Positions 1 through 6,769 of a stretch of DNA of 31,639 nt are shown piece by piece. The translations under genes were made by a program, and so were the position numbers. The stretch lies in assembly GCA_002435745.1 (NCBI GenBank), contig DIWT01000016.1, positions 33,442 through 65,080 on the forward strand, read 5' to 3'. This DNA is from a bacterium UBP15_UBA6099 (GTDB taxonomy: Bacteria > UBP15 > UBA6099). Each line of letters starts with the position of its first letter. Within the stretch, counting starts at the first letter, position 1. The notes under the pieces are model-generated. The model did not search any database. It was not told the origin of the DNA and saw only the letters and a list, made by a program, of their open reading frames with translations.

Positions 1-9
1 CGCCCCTAC
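1..9. repeat. Half of a MITE-like terminal repeat at the window edge
   Basis: The first nine bases, CGCCCCTAC, equal the right terminal repeat of the 68-bp element at 5126-5193. The window probably begins just inside another copy of it. Only nine bases match, so this is tentative. Confidence 0.35.
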
Positions 10-90
10 GAATATATTTCCCGATTTTCGGTGATATACAGGACAAAGGCTTTCTCCTAAAAACCTTTCCCCTCCCTTTTCCCATCATAC

Positions 91-126
91 GCGCCGAAGG
101 CGGAAGCGCGGCCCCGCCTTTGGCGC
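91..126. repeat. GC-rich hairpin, first half of a two-hairpin element
   Basis: GCGCCGAAGGCGG (91-103) pairs with CCGCCTTTGGCGC (114-126) across a 10-nt loop, with one mismatch in 13. A linker containing GCAT, GTTTT and GAAAGGG leads to the hairpin at 153-182. The same order (GC hairpin, GCAT/GTTTT/GGAAGGG linker, GGGAAAC hairpin) occurs at 31342-31443, so I read both as one diverged intergenic repeat family. Confidence 0.55.
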
Positions 127-152
127 TGGCATGAAACGTTTTGAAAGGGTTC

Positions 153-204
153 AAGGGAAAACTTTTTCAAAAGTTTTCCCTTGCTGTTTTTTTCATCTTT
201 TTTT
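153..204 (+). terminator. Strong hairpin followed by T-rich tract
   Basis: AAGGGAAAACTTTT (153-166) and AAAAGTTTTCCCTT (169-182) form a perfect 14-bp stem, followed by T-runs at 187-193 and 198-204. It could end transcription from a gene left of the window and shield the mannosidase gene from read-through. Equally, it is the second hairpin of a repetitive element, so the terminator role is inference. Confidence 0.5.
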
Positions 205-245
205 CATTTCTTTCCTCTCGATTACAAGTTCGGCATGTCCTCATA

Positions 246-274
246 TTCACCGCGCGAAAGTTGTGTGCTATGCT
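246..274 (+). promoter_or_regulatory. Candidate sigma70-type promoter for the mannosidase gene
   Basis: TTCACC (246-251) and TATGCT (269-274) are separated by 17 nt. A TG at 266-267 gives an extended -10 (TGC-TATGCT). The predicted transcription start is near 281, leaving a leader of about 90 nt before the ATG at 369. Each hexamer matches consensus at four of six positions. Confidence 0.45.
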
Positions 275-368
275 TTCATCTTGCGCGGGAAAAACAGCGG
301 CCCCGCGCCCCGCGCGGGCGGCGGGCGGGAGATGTCGAATCCATGCATCGGAAAAGGAATGTGAAAAC

Positions 369-3300
369 ATGAACGGCGGCGTAAGAGTAAAAGACAAGTT
401 CAGGAGCGCATACACGCCCGAACAGTGGCTCGGAGTTCAGATTGAAGCGATGGGAGCCGAGAGATTTTATGACAATGCTCCTATTTCCGGTTGGCAGATC
501 AGAACGGCCGTCTACAACAGGCCCGGAGACTACAAGTGGATAGACGGGAAATGGCGCTCGTACTCGCCGGGAGAAATTTGGGGAGGGGCCGGTATAACCG
601 CTTTTTTCAAATGCGGGTTCCGCGTCCCTAAATCGTGGAACGGCGCGTGCGTCATGCTGAGGCTGAAACCCGGCGGAGAAGGATTGCTGAAACTCAACGG
701 AGCGCCTCTGGCCGGACTGGACATAAACCACGACACGGTGTACGCGACCGAGCGGGCGAGAGCCGGCGACCTGTTCAAACTTGAGATCGAACAGAATTCC
801 ACAGAGATGGAAATCGCCGGGTTCGAGCATAAATTCGAGTTATGCGAGGCCGTCCTTCTGGACAGGGAGGTCGAGGACGCGTACATCGATTTCAAATGCG
901 CCTACGCCACGCTCGTATCCGAAAACGCGGCTGAGGACTTGAAGGCTTTTCTGTTCAAGGAAATCAGCGCGGCGATGGCTCTCGCCGACTTTCACGCGGC
1001 GGACAGGGGAGCGTTCAGGGAATCGCTGTCGGCGGCGCGCGCCGCGCTGCGAAAAGCCGTTATCGATTCGGGCGCGTTTCCCGGCGCGGGCAGCCTCGGC
1101 ATGGTCGGCCACAGCCACATCGACCTCGTTTATCAGTGGAGCTACAAGGAGTTCCTGCGCAAGATAGGCCGCACCCATTCCACCGCTCTCAACATGACCC
1201 GCGAGTTCCCCGACTACATCTTCAGCCAGAGCCAGATGAAGCTTTACGAAGACCTTAAAACTTTATACCCGGAAATTTACGACGGAATAAAACGGCGCGT
1301 CCGGGAAGGCGCGTGGGAAGTTTTGGGCGGGATGTGGGTGGAGCCTGACTGCAACCTGATATCGGGCGAGTCGCTGATACGCCAATTCCTTCACGGGCGC
1401 GCGTTCGCGTCCTCCGAGTTCGGCGCGGAATCCCCGATATGCTGGCTTCCCGACGTGTTCGGCAATTCTTGGATCATGCCCCAGATACTTCTGGGCTGCG
1501 GCGTCCGTTTCTTCATCACCAACAAACCGGTGACGTGGAACGACACGAACGAGTTTCCGCACAACACTTTCTGGTGGGAAGGTCCGGACGGCTCGCGAGT
1601 TTTCGCGCACCTGCCCTCCACCCACTTCGGCGCGGTGGTCGAGCCTGACACCCTGATGAAGAACTGGAAGGAATACAAGCAGCAGGCGCATTGCGGAATA
1701 GCAATGTACAACTACGGCAAAGGCGACGGGCGGGGCGGCCCGATGCGGGACGACGTTCTGGCCGGGCGCAGGTTCGCCGAGTTCCCGGGAGTTCCCCGCT
1801 CCGTTTTCTCCACCGCCGAGGACGTTTTAAAGAGGATGGAGACGGCCGTTGGAGTCCTGCCCGTCTGGAAGGATGAAATCTATCTTGAAACTCACAGGGG
1901 CACATACACCACGCAGGCGATACTGAAAAAGTTCAACAGGAAAAACGAGATAAACTTCTGCGCCGCTGAAGCGATGTCGTGCGCTGCGGCGCTTGCCGGT
2001 TGCGGCGGTCCGAAAGCGGATCTGTACGACGGTTGGAAGATTGTTCTGAAAAACCAGTTCCACGACATACTTCCGGGATCGCACGTGACGGAAGCGCGGG
2101 AAGAGGCGGTCGAGGAATGCGCTCAGGCCGCAGCCATCTGCCGTTATGCTTTCGACAAAGCGGTGTCGGCAATAGCCTCGAAAATCGAGCCGCCGACGCC
2201 TTCCGCGCCCGCGGCGGCGGTCTTCAACTGCAGGCCGTGGGAACGCGCCGATTCCGTGGAAATCGAGTTCGCCGCTCGGATGAAAAAATTCTCCGTCCTA
2301 GACTCCGAAGGCGTTGAAGTCCCCTTCCAAGTTCTTTCGCGCGGAAAAGATAAAACGCGGATTCTAATATGCGCGCGCGGGCTGCCGCCGATGGGATACG
2401 CCACGTTCACGCTCTCCCCGGAACCGGGCGATGAGCCGACTTCCCCGTTCAGCTTCGACGGGCGCTCCGCCTCCAATTCTTTCTTCAAAATCACGTTCGC
2501 GGACGACGGCTCTCTCGACAGCGTTTTCGACATTCTGAACGGACGCGAGACGCTCGCTCCCGGCGGCGGCAACAGGTTCAGGATTTTTCAGGACACGCCC
2601 GGACGCTACGCGGCTTGGGACATCGTGCCGATGTACAAAGACCTCGAAATGGCTATGCCCGGCGCGGAGAGTTCAGAGGTCGAGGAGTCCGGCCCTGTCC
2701 GCATGGTCATCCGCCAGACACGCTCCTTTTATCGCTCGAAACTCACTCAGCGGATTATCCTTCACAGGGACATTCCGAGAATTGATTTCCAAACTGAGAT
2801 CGACTGGCGCGAAAGGGACAGGCTGCTGAAGGTCGAGTTCCCCGCGGCTGTCAACGCCATGCGCGCCACTTACGATCTTTCCTGCGGCCACATCGAAAGG
2901 CCGACCCACTACAACACTTCTTGGGACCGCGCGAAGTTCGAGGTCTGCGGTCACCAGTGGGCGGACATCTCGGAAGGAGACTACGGGGTCAGCCTGCTCA
3001 ACGACTGCAAGTACGGGCACGACATATTCGGAAACGTCATAAGGCTTACGCTCCTTAAAGGCGCGCAGTCGCCGGACCCGACATCTGACTTGGGCAAGCA
3101 CGAGTTCACATACAGCCTGTATCCGCACGCGGGCGGATGGCGGGAGGCGGAAACGCCCCGGCGCGCTTGGGAACTGAACGACCCGGCGACGGCGGTCGCG
3201 CTCGGCGGCGCGGCGGCGGCGCGCCGCTCGCGCGGCCCCGCCCTGCCCCCGCAGGCGTCTTTCCTGTCCGTCGACCGCTCTCACGTAATGCTCATGGCCT

Positions 3301-3518
3301 TCAAAGCGGCGGAGGACGGCGACGGGTATATCGCCCGCTTCTGTGAAATTGAGAACAGGCGCGGAAAAACCAAAGTGGAATTCTTCCGGCCTGTTCGGCG
3401 CGCCGTCGAATGCGATTTGATGGAAAACAAAACAGGCCCGGCGACAGTATCGCGCGGCGACCTCTCTTTCGATATCGCGCCGTTCAAAATAAAAACTTTC
3501 AGGCTGTTTTTCGCCTGA
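369..3518 (+). CDS. Alpha-mannosidase, glycoside hydrolase family 38
   Basis: This 1049-residue enzyme should release alpha-mannose from oligosaccharides by a retaining mechanism with one catalytic metal. After about 240 residues that may form an extra beta domain, the GH38 catalytic domain starts with HSHID (248-252; H250 and D252 fit the metal ligands). It continues with LPDVFG (D362, nucleophile position), SGESLIRQF (332-340) and QFHDILPGS (H565, last metal ligand). The rest is the usual beta-rich C-terminal half. The start at 369 is chosen because AAGGA lies at 354-358; the frame stays open upstream to 141, but that part runs through the repeat hairpin. No signal peptide is present from 369, so a cytoplasmic enzyme acting on imported glycans is likely. 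Exact substrate linkage is unknown. Confidence 0.9.
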   Translation: MNGGVRVKDKFRSAYTPEQWLGVQIEAMGAERFYDNAPISGWQIRTAVYNRPGDYKWIDGKWRSYSPGEIWGGAGITAFFKCGFRVPKSWNGACVMLRLKPGGEGLLKLNGAPLAGLDINHDTVYATERARAGDLFKLEIEQNSTEMEIAGFEHKFELCEAVLLDREVEDAYIDFKCAYATLVSENAAEDLKAFLFKEISAAMALADFHAADRGAFRESLSAARAALRKAVIDSGAFPGAGSLGMVGHSHIDLVYQWSYKEFLRKIGRTHSTALNMTREFPDYIFSQSQMKLYEDLKTLYPEIYDGIKRRVREGAWEVLGGMWVEPDCNLISGESLIRQFLHGRAFASSEFGAESPICWLPDVFGNSWIMPQILLGCGVRFFITNKPVTWNDTNEFPHNTFWWEGPDGSRVFAHLPSTHFGAVVEPDTLMKNWKEYKQQAHCGIAMYNYGKGDGRGGPMRDDVLAGRRFAEFPGVPRSVFSTAEDVLKRMETAVGVLPVWKDEIYLETHRGTYTTQAILKKFNRKNEINFCAAEAMSCAAALAGCGGPKADLYDGWKIVLKNQFHDILPGSHVTEAREEAVEECAQAAAICRYAFDKAVSAIASKIEPPTPSAPAAAVFNCRPWERADSVEIEFAARMKKFSVLDSEGVEVPFQVLSRGKDKTRILICARGLPPMGYATFTLSPEPGDEPTSPFSFDGRSASNSFFKITFADDGSLDSVFDILNGRETLAPGGGNRFRIFQDTPGRYAAWDIVPMYKDLEMAMPGAESSEVEESGPVRMVIRQTRSFYRSKLTQRIILHRDIPRIDFQTEIDWRERDRLLKVEFPAAVNAMRATYDLSCGHIERPTHYNTSWDRAKFEVCGHQWADISEGDYGVSLLNDCKYGHDIFGNVIRLTLLKGAQSPDPTSDLGKHEFTYSLYPHAGGWREAETPRRAWELNDPATAVALGGAAAARRSRGPALPPQASFLSVDRSHVMLMAFKAAEDGDGYIARFCEIENRRGKTKVEFFRPVRRAVECDLMENKTGPATVSRGDLSFDIAPFKIKTFRLFFA

Positions 3519-3555
3519 CCCGCAAAGGTTGCGTCTAGAAACAACGCGCTCCGAA

Positions 3556-3585
3556 TTGACAACGGTAGGCGGGCGGAGATAGACT
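3556..3585 (+). promoter_or_regulatory. Promoter of the pseudopilin-carboxypeptidase pair
   Basis: A perfect TTGACA (3556-3561) is followed after 18 nt by TAGACT (3580-3585). The predicted start is near 3592, giving a leader of about 40 nt. It separates this pair from the mannosidase gene, which ends at 3518. Confidence 0.6.
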
Positions 3586-3603
3586 AAATTTTATCAGTAC
3601 CAC

Positions 3604-3626
3604 AGCCCGATCGCGGGCTTAGGAGG
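3604..3626 (+). promoter_or_regulatory. Leader hairpin next to a strong ribosome binding site
   Basis: AGCCCG (3604-3609) and CGGGCT (3614-3619) form a 6-bp stem with loop ATCG. One base later comes AGGAGG (3621-3626), five bases before the ATG at 3632. The hairpin could influence initiation or stabilise the transcript; that is inference. Confidence 0.45.
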
Positions 3627-3631
3627 TTGCA

Positions 3632-4114
3632 ATGTCTTCGGAATCAAAAGCGACATATAACCGGAAACTACAGCGGGAGAGGGGCGCGGGCATCATACAG
3701 ATTCTCGTCATTGTTCTAGTCTTAGGCGTCGCCGGGTTCTTTCTTTTCAATCCCGTCAAAAACCGGGTCAACGCTCAGGTGTGCAGGCAGAAACTGTCTG
3801 TTATAAGAACTTTGCAGGAGAAGTTTTTCTCGACGAACGGCTACTATGCCGAGCACCCGGACGACCTCAAGGCGATGAAAAACTATCCCGAACTTGAGCC
3901 ATCTTGTATCAGAACGGGACAGGAACTTGAATATCTAAGAGGCCCTCGCGACGACGCGAACTTCTGGGAAATCAGCGTGACTGTCGCCGGAGAATGGGAA
4001 AATCAATGTTTTCTTACCGCAAACAGAAGCGGCGTGTTCGCGGAAGGCTTGTGCGCCACAAAGAAGGACATGAAAAAAGCGGCCGAGGCTGAATCCCAGA
4101 CCGAAGGGTATTGA
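3632..4114 (+). CDS. Pseudopilin-like single-pass membrane protein with altered prepilin motif
   Basis: The 160-residue protein has a short basic N-terminus, one hydrophobic helix (about 20-39) and a soluble C-terminal domain. Residues 18-25 (GAGIIQIL) line up with the type IV pilin/pseudopilin signature GFTLIEVL. This places Gly18 at the prepilin peptidase -1 position but Gln23 where the +5 Glu normally is. After the helix, the pattern of a conserved Cys (C51), a helix and then NGYYAEHPDDLKAM resembles the NGxYP segment of major pseudopilins. Three further cysteines (C92 and two near the C-terminus) could form disulfides. It is likely anchored in the inner membrane. It overlaps nothing and lies 13 nt before the carboxypeptidase gene. 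No other secretion genes are nearby. It could be a minor pseudopilin or a former pilin fold reused as an anchor. Confidence 0.65.
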   Translation: MSSESKATYNRKLQRERGAGIIQILVIVLVLGVAGFFLFNPVKNRVNAQVCRQKLSVIRTLQEKFFSTNGYYAEHPDDLKAMKNYPELEPSCIRTGQELEYLRGPRDDANFWEISVTVAGEWENQCFLTANRSGVFAEGLCATKKDMKKAAEAESQTEGY

Positions 4115-4127
4115 GAGGCAAAACGAC

Positions 4128-5051
4128 TTGTTTATACGGGACACAGCTTACAAGACGCTGCGCGGGGTAGAGGCGGAGATAGACGCCTTGGCGGCGCGTT
4201 CGGGAGCGGAAATAGCGCTGTTGGGCGAATCGACCGAAGGCAGACCCATTCGCGCCCTCTGCTTCGGCGGCGGAGACTACCGCAAACCGGAGCTGCTTTA
4301 TTACGCGCTCGAACACTCGATGGAATATATCGGCGCGGAAGCCGCTCTGGACGCCGCCCGGCGGCTGGCGGACGGCGAATGCTCTGAGTTTCTAGACAAG
4401 ATGAATGTCTGGATCCTTCCCGTTCTGAATCCCGACGGCTATGCGAAAGTAGAAAAACAGCTTTCCAGCGGACTGGGACTTGCCTTCGCGCGGAAAAATG
4501 CCTCCGGGGTAGACCTTAACAGGAACTTCCCCATCGCCTTCTATCACTTTCCGGGTTCGGTCTTCGCGGGCAGCCCCCTGAAGTTTTCTCCGCATTATCG
4601 GGGAGCCGAGCCTTGCTCCGAGCAGGAAACGCGCGTCTTCAGGGACTTCATTCTCGGCAGAAATTTCAAAATCAGCTTGGCTTTCCATTGTTTTGGCGCA
4701 AGCATTCTGTACCCGTATTTTTACAAGAAGAGCAAATGCGGCGCGCACGACACATTAGCCGCTCTGGCGGGGAAGATATCCTTCGCGCAGAATTCGCCTT
4801 ACTCCGTCAAGCCCGGGCATAAGCTCTATCTGACGAACGGAAGCTCCGCCGACTGGCTTTATGACGAGCAGGGCATCCTTGCGCTGGTTATGGAAATAGG
4901 GAAATTGGGAGTTAAAGCTGACAGGCCTGAATCTTGGATCAATCCGTTCTTCTGGTTCAACCCCGTCGACCCCAGAGAAGAACTGGACAACATAGTTCCG
5001 GCAAGCCTCAAACTTGTCGAGGAAACCGCGTCCAGATTCGGCGGCGACTAA
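4128..5051 (+). CDS. Zinc carboxypeptidase, peptidase family M14
   Basis: This 307-residue protein has every M14 catalytic landmark in order: HSME (zinc ligands H63, E66), NPDGY (101-105), a RKNASGVDLNRNF block with substrate-binding N131 and R132, H187 as third zinc ligand in the AFHCFG strand, Y245 in ADWLYDE, and E256 in VMEIG as the general base. It should trim C-terminal residues from peptides, or amide-linked residues from cell-wall peptides. The start codon is TTG (4128-4130), supported by GAGG at 4113-4117 and by the absence of a better start before the conserved region. No signal peptide is visible, so it is probably cytoplasmic. It is co-transcribed with the pseudopilin-like gene 13 nt upstream. 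Confidence 0.88.
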   Translation: MFIRDTAYKTLRGVEAEIDALAARSGAEIALLGESTEGRPIRALCFGGGDYRKPELLYYALEHSMEYIGAEAALDAARRLADGECSEFLDKMNVWILPVLNPDGYAKVEKQLSSGLGLAFARKNASGVDLNRNFPIAFYHFPGSVFAGSPLKFSPHYRGAEPCSEQETRVFRDFILGRNFKISLAFHCFGASILYPYFYKKSKCGAHDTLAALAGKISFAQNSPYSVKPGHKLYLTNGSSADWLYDEQGILALVMEIGKLGVKADRPESWINPFFWFNPVDPREELDNIVPASLKLVEETASRFGGD

Positions 5052-5125
5052 ACCCGCATCCGCCGTTAGGATTCGGAAGCGATTGTTCAGAGCGGATGAA
5101 ACGCGGAACGCAAGGCGCATTTTTG

Positions 5126-5193
5126 CAGTAGGGGCGGGGTTGCCCCGCCCCAAATTGTCGTAGTTATTGGGCGCGGAAACCGCGCCCCTACTG
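5126..5193. repeat. 68-bp MITE-like element with terminal inverted repeats and two internal hairpins
   Basis: The ends CAGTAGGGGCG (5126-5136) and CGCCCCTACTG (5183-5193) are perfect 11-bp inverted repeats. Inside are two hairpins: GGGGCGGGG/CCCCGCCCC with a 3-nt loop, and GGGCGCGG/CCGCGCCC with loop AAA. It has no coding capacity. This is the look of a non-autonomous MITE or a paired REP element. A half copy may start the window. Confidence 0.65.
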
Positions 5194-5401
5194 AACAAAA
5201 AAAATGTGATGGCAACGAAGCAGTTCGCCTATATGAAAATCGCCCCGGTTCGCCGGCGCTAGCCCGCATTTTTCACCAATGCGAGATGAAATCGAAGAAA
5301 GGGATGAGATACGAGGCGAATCGAGCGAGAACGAGGGAACATACTGTATCATATACGACGAATTAAATTAAAGTTCCCATTAACTATTTGGGAGGATACA
5401 T
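5194..5401. other. Non-coding stretch with no recognised gene
   Basis: No ORF with a ribosome binding site or family resemblance is seen. GGGAAC (5336-5341) could pair with GTTCCC (5374-5379), possibly part of the RNA-like element that follows. Otherwise nothing identifiable. Confidence 0.4.
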
Positions 5402-5500
5402 CATGCATAAAGGAAAAAGCTTTATGCATGGCACACTTGGTAGTGGGTTGAATCAACTAATAACATGTATATGTGACCGAGTTTGAGTCGATGATTCAAC
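5402..5500 (+). ncRNA. Structured RNA-like element, copy A
   Basis: Hairpin 1 is CATGCATAAAG (5402-5412) and CTTTATGCATG (5420-5430), 11 bp with a 7-nt loop starting GAAA. The motif GGCACAC and, at fixed distance, GTGGGT (5443-5448) follow. Stem 2 is GTTGAATCA (5447-5455) with TGATTCAAC (5492-5500). Copy B at 27810-27895 has the same order and the same 13-nt offset from hairpin 1 to GTGGGT, with two compensatory base-pair changes in hairpin 1. It lies between convergent genes. A mobile hairpin element instead of an RNA is possible, and strand is inferred only from the shared orientation. Confidence 0.5.
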
Positions 5501-5527
5501 GACGTAGATCGCCCTTTATTCGATTTC

Positions 5528-5553
5528 CCGGATTTTTCCCGTGAAAAATCCGG
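5528..5553. repeat. Perfect 11-bp hairpin between convergent genes
   Basis: CCGGATTTTTC (5528-5538) and GAAAAATCCGG (5543-5553) with loop CCGT. No T-tract follows, so termination is not certain. It may act as a backup to the terminator just downstream. Confidence 0.5.
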
Positions 5554-5574
5554 CGCTAGCGGCGAATCCGGAAT

Positions 5575-5604
5575 AAAAAAACCGCCTTGCAAGGCGGCTT
5601 TTTT
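5575..5604. terminator. Bidirectional rho-independent terminator
   Basis: CCGCCTTGCAAGGCGG (5582-5597) is a palindromic stem, flanked by seven A on the left and CTTTTTT on the right, so it works in both directions. It ends transcripts from the left (+) and the dockerin gene from the right (-), whose stop codon is 34 nt away. Confidence 0.9.
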
Positions 5605-5637
5605 ACGCGTTATGTTTGCCTGCAGAAACTGAAAAGC

Positions 5638-6615
5638 TTACCAAGTCTCTTCTTTTTCAAACCCTGCTTTGAGCACTGAGAAGTCATGTATAGTGATCTC
5701 GCCATCTCCGTTCACATCAGAGTTCTCGCAATGATTATCATTCCATTCGACGGTTCCCGTCCTTGTGCCGTAGCACTTCTTGAACGGGTGCAGGTCATGG
5801 ATGGAAATCTTTCCGTCGTTGTTGAAGTCGCCGGCGTAAAGGTCGTCCACCATCCTAGCGTAAGTGCCGGTGTTGGACACAGTCACAGTGAACTCAGAAC
5901 CGATGACGTATTCTGCGTCGAGCCTTACTGTGTGGTTGCCGGCGGAAAGGTCTGTCAGTTCGAACATGCCGCTTGAGTCAGTGGCGCCTTTAGGCGAGCC
6001 GTTCACATATATTTCGATGCCTTCCTTCATCACGTTGATCTTGGCAAGTCTGACCGCGCCGAAAGCGTCGTTGCCGTCGGAGGCGAAGAAGGTCTTGGTC
6101 CGGCCGGCCATAACGAAAATCGTGTTTTCTCCGGCTTCAGTCGCGGTAAAAATCTGTTTGCGTTCATTGTGGGTGGAAAAGGATATCAATTCTTTAGTGG
6201 AAGGAACGATAATCGAAAGGTCGTAAGTGGGATGGAACTGAGAAAGGTCGGCGGTCATAAAAACCGCGCCGGGTTCCTCGACTTCGATGCGGACAGGCCA
6301 TATTCTGCCGGGTTCGGTTGCGTCTTTGATTTGAATGCTTCTGGCGGCGATTTTCGAGTCGGTCGTCAACACATAGCCGTTGACCACCGCGTCCTCGGAA
6401 TTGCCGGTGAGGCTCATGCCGGGCATGGGCGGCGGCTTAAGCAGTTCGGTCGCCGCTGACCCTTCTCCCACCCGGATGGGGAACATATCCGTTTTGTTTG
6501 TGGTGGAAAACGTCAGTTCGGCGTGCCAGCTGTCCACCGTGCCCGCCGCGAATGCGAACGCGGGGATGGCCATCGCTAAGAACGCCGCCGCCAGCGCTGT
6601 CTTCACTCTGCTCAT
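5638..6615 (-). CDS. Secreted dockerin-domain protein
   Basis: The 325-residue precursor starts with a clear signal peptide (basic MSRVKT, hydrophobic core, cleavage likely after AFAFA near residue 23). The N-terminal half is beta-rich and not recognised. Around residues 200-250 a segment with YVNGSPKGATDSSG and LSAGNHTVRL resembles PEGA or carboxypeptidase-regulatory-like beta domains. The C-terminus is a type I dockerin: two calcium loops, DFNNDGKISIHDL (263-275) and DVNGDGEITIHDF (300-312), separated by a linker holding two cysteines. Dockerins bind cohesin modules; I see no cohesin here, so the partner is unknown and the module may instead serve as a calcium-stabilised tail. AGAGG ahead of the ATG supports the start. 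First of three secreted-protein genes on this strand. Confidence 0.8.
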   Translation of the reverse strand: MSRVKTALAAAFLAMAIPAFAFAAGTVDSWHAELTFSTTNKTDMFPIRVGEGSAATELLKPPPMPGMSLTGNSEDAVVNGYVLTTDSKIAARSIQIKDATEPGRIWPVRIEVEEPGAVFMTADLSQFHPTYDLSIIVPSTKELISFSTHNERKQIFTATEAGENTIFVMAGRTKTFFASDGNDAFGAVRLAKINVMKEGIEIYVNGSPKGATDSSGMFELTDLSAGNHTVRLDAEYVIGSEFTVTVSNTGTYARMVDDLYAGDFNNDGKISIHDLHPFKKCYGTRTGTVEWNDNHCENSDVNGDGEITIHDFSVLKAGFEKEETW

Positions 6616-6769
6616 TGTGCACCTCTTTAGGTTTGCCTTTGCGATACAGGCGCAAAACCGCTCAACGTTTTTCTATAACGCCGAAAAACGGCATCCGCGC
6701 CGATATGATTCACTTCTATTTTACCACAATCGGCGTTTTTCAACATTCTTTTAAAAAATAATGTCTTAT

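Noticed and set aside
141..368. In-frame N-terminal extension of the mannosidase with a hydrophobic, signal-like stretch
   Set aside because: It runs through the repeat hairpin and T-tract, has no ribosome binding site, and a good site precedes the ATG at 369.
5427..5445. TGGCAC in the structured element as a sigma54 -24 box
   Set aside because: No TTGC lies at the required spacing in either copy, and no gene follows in that direction.
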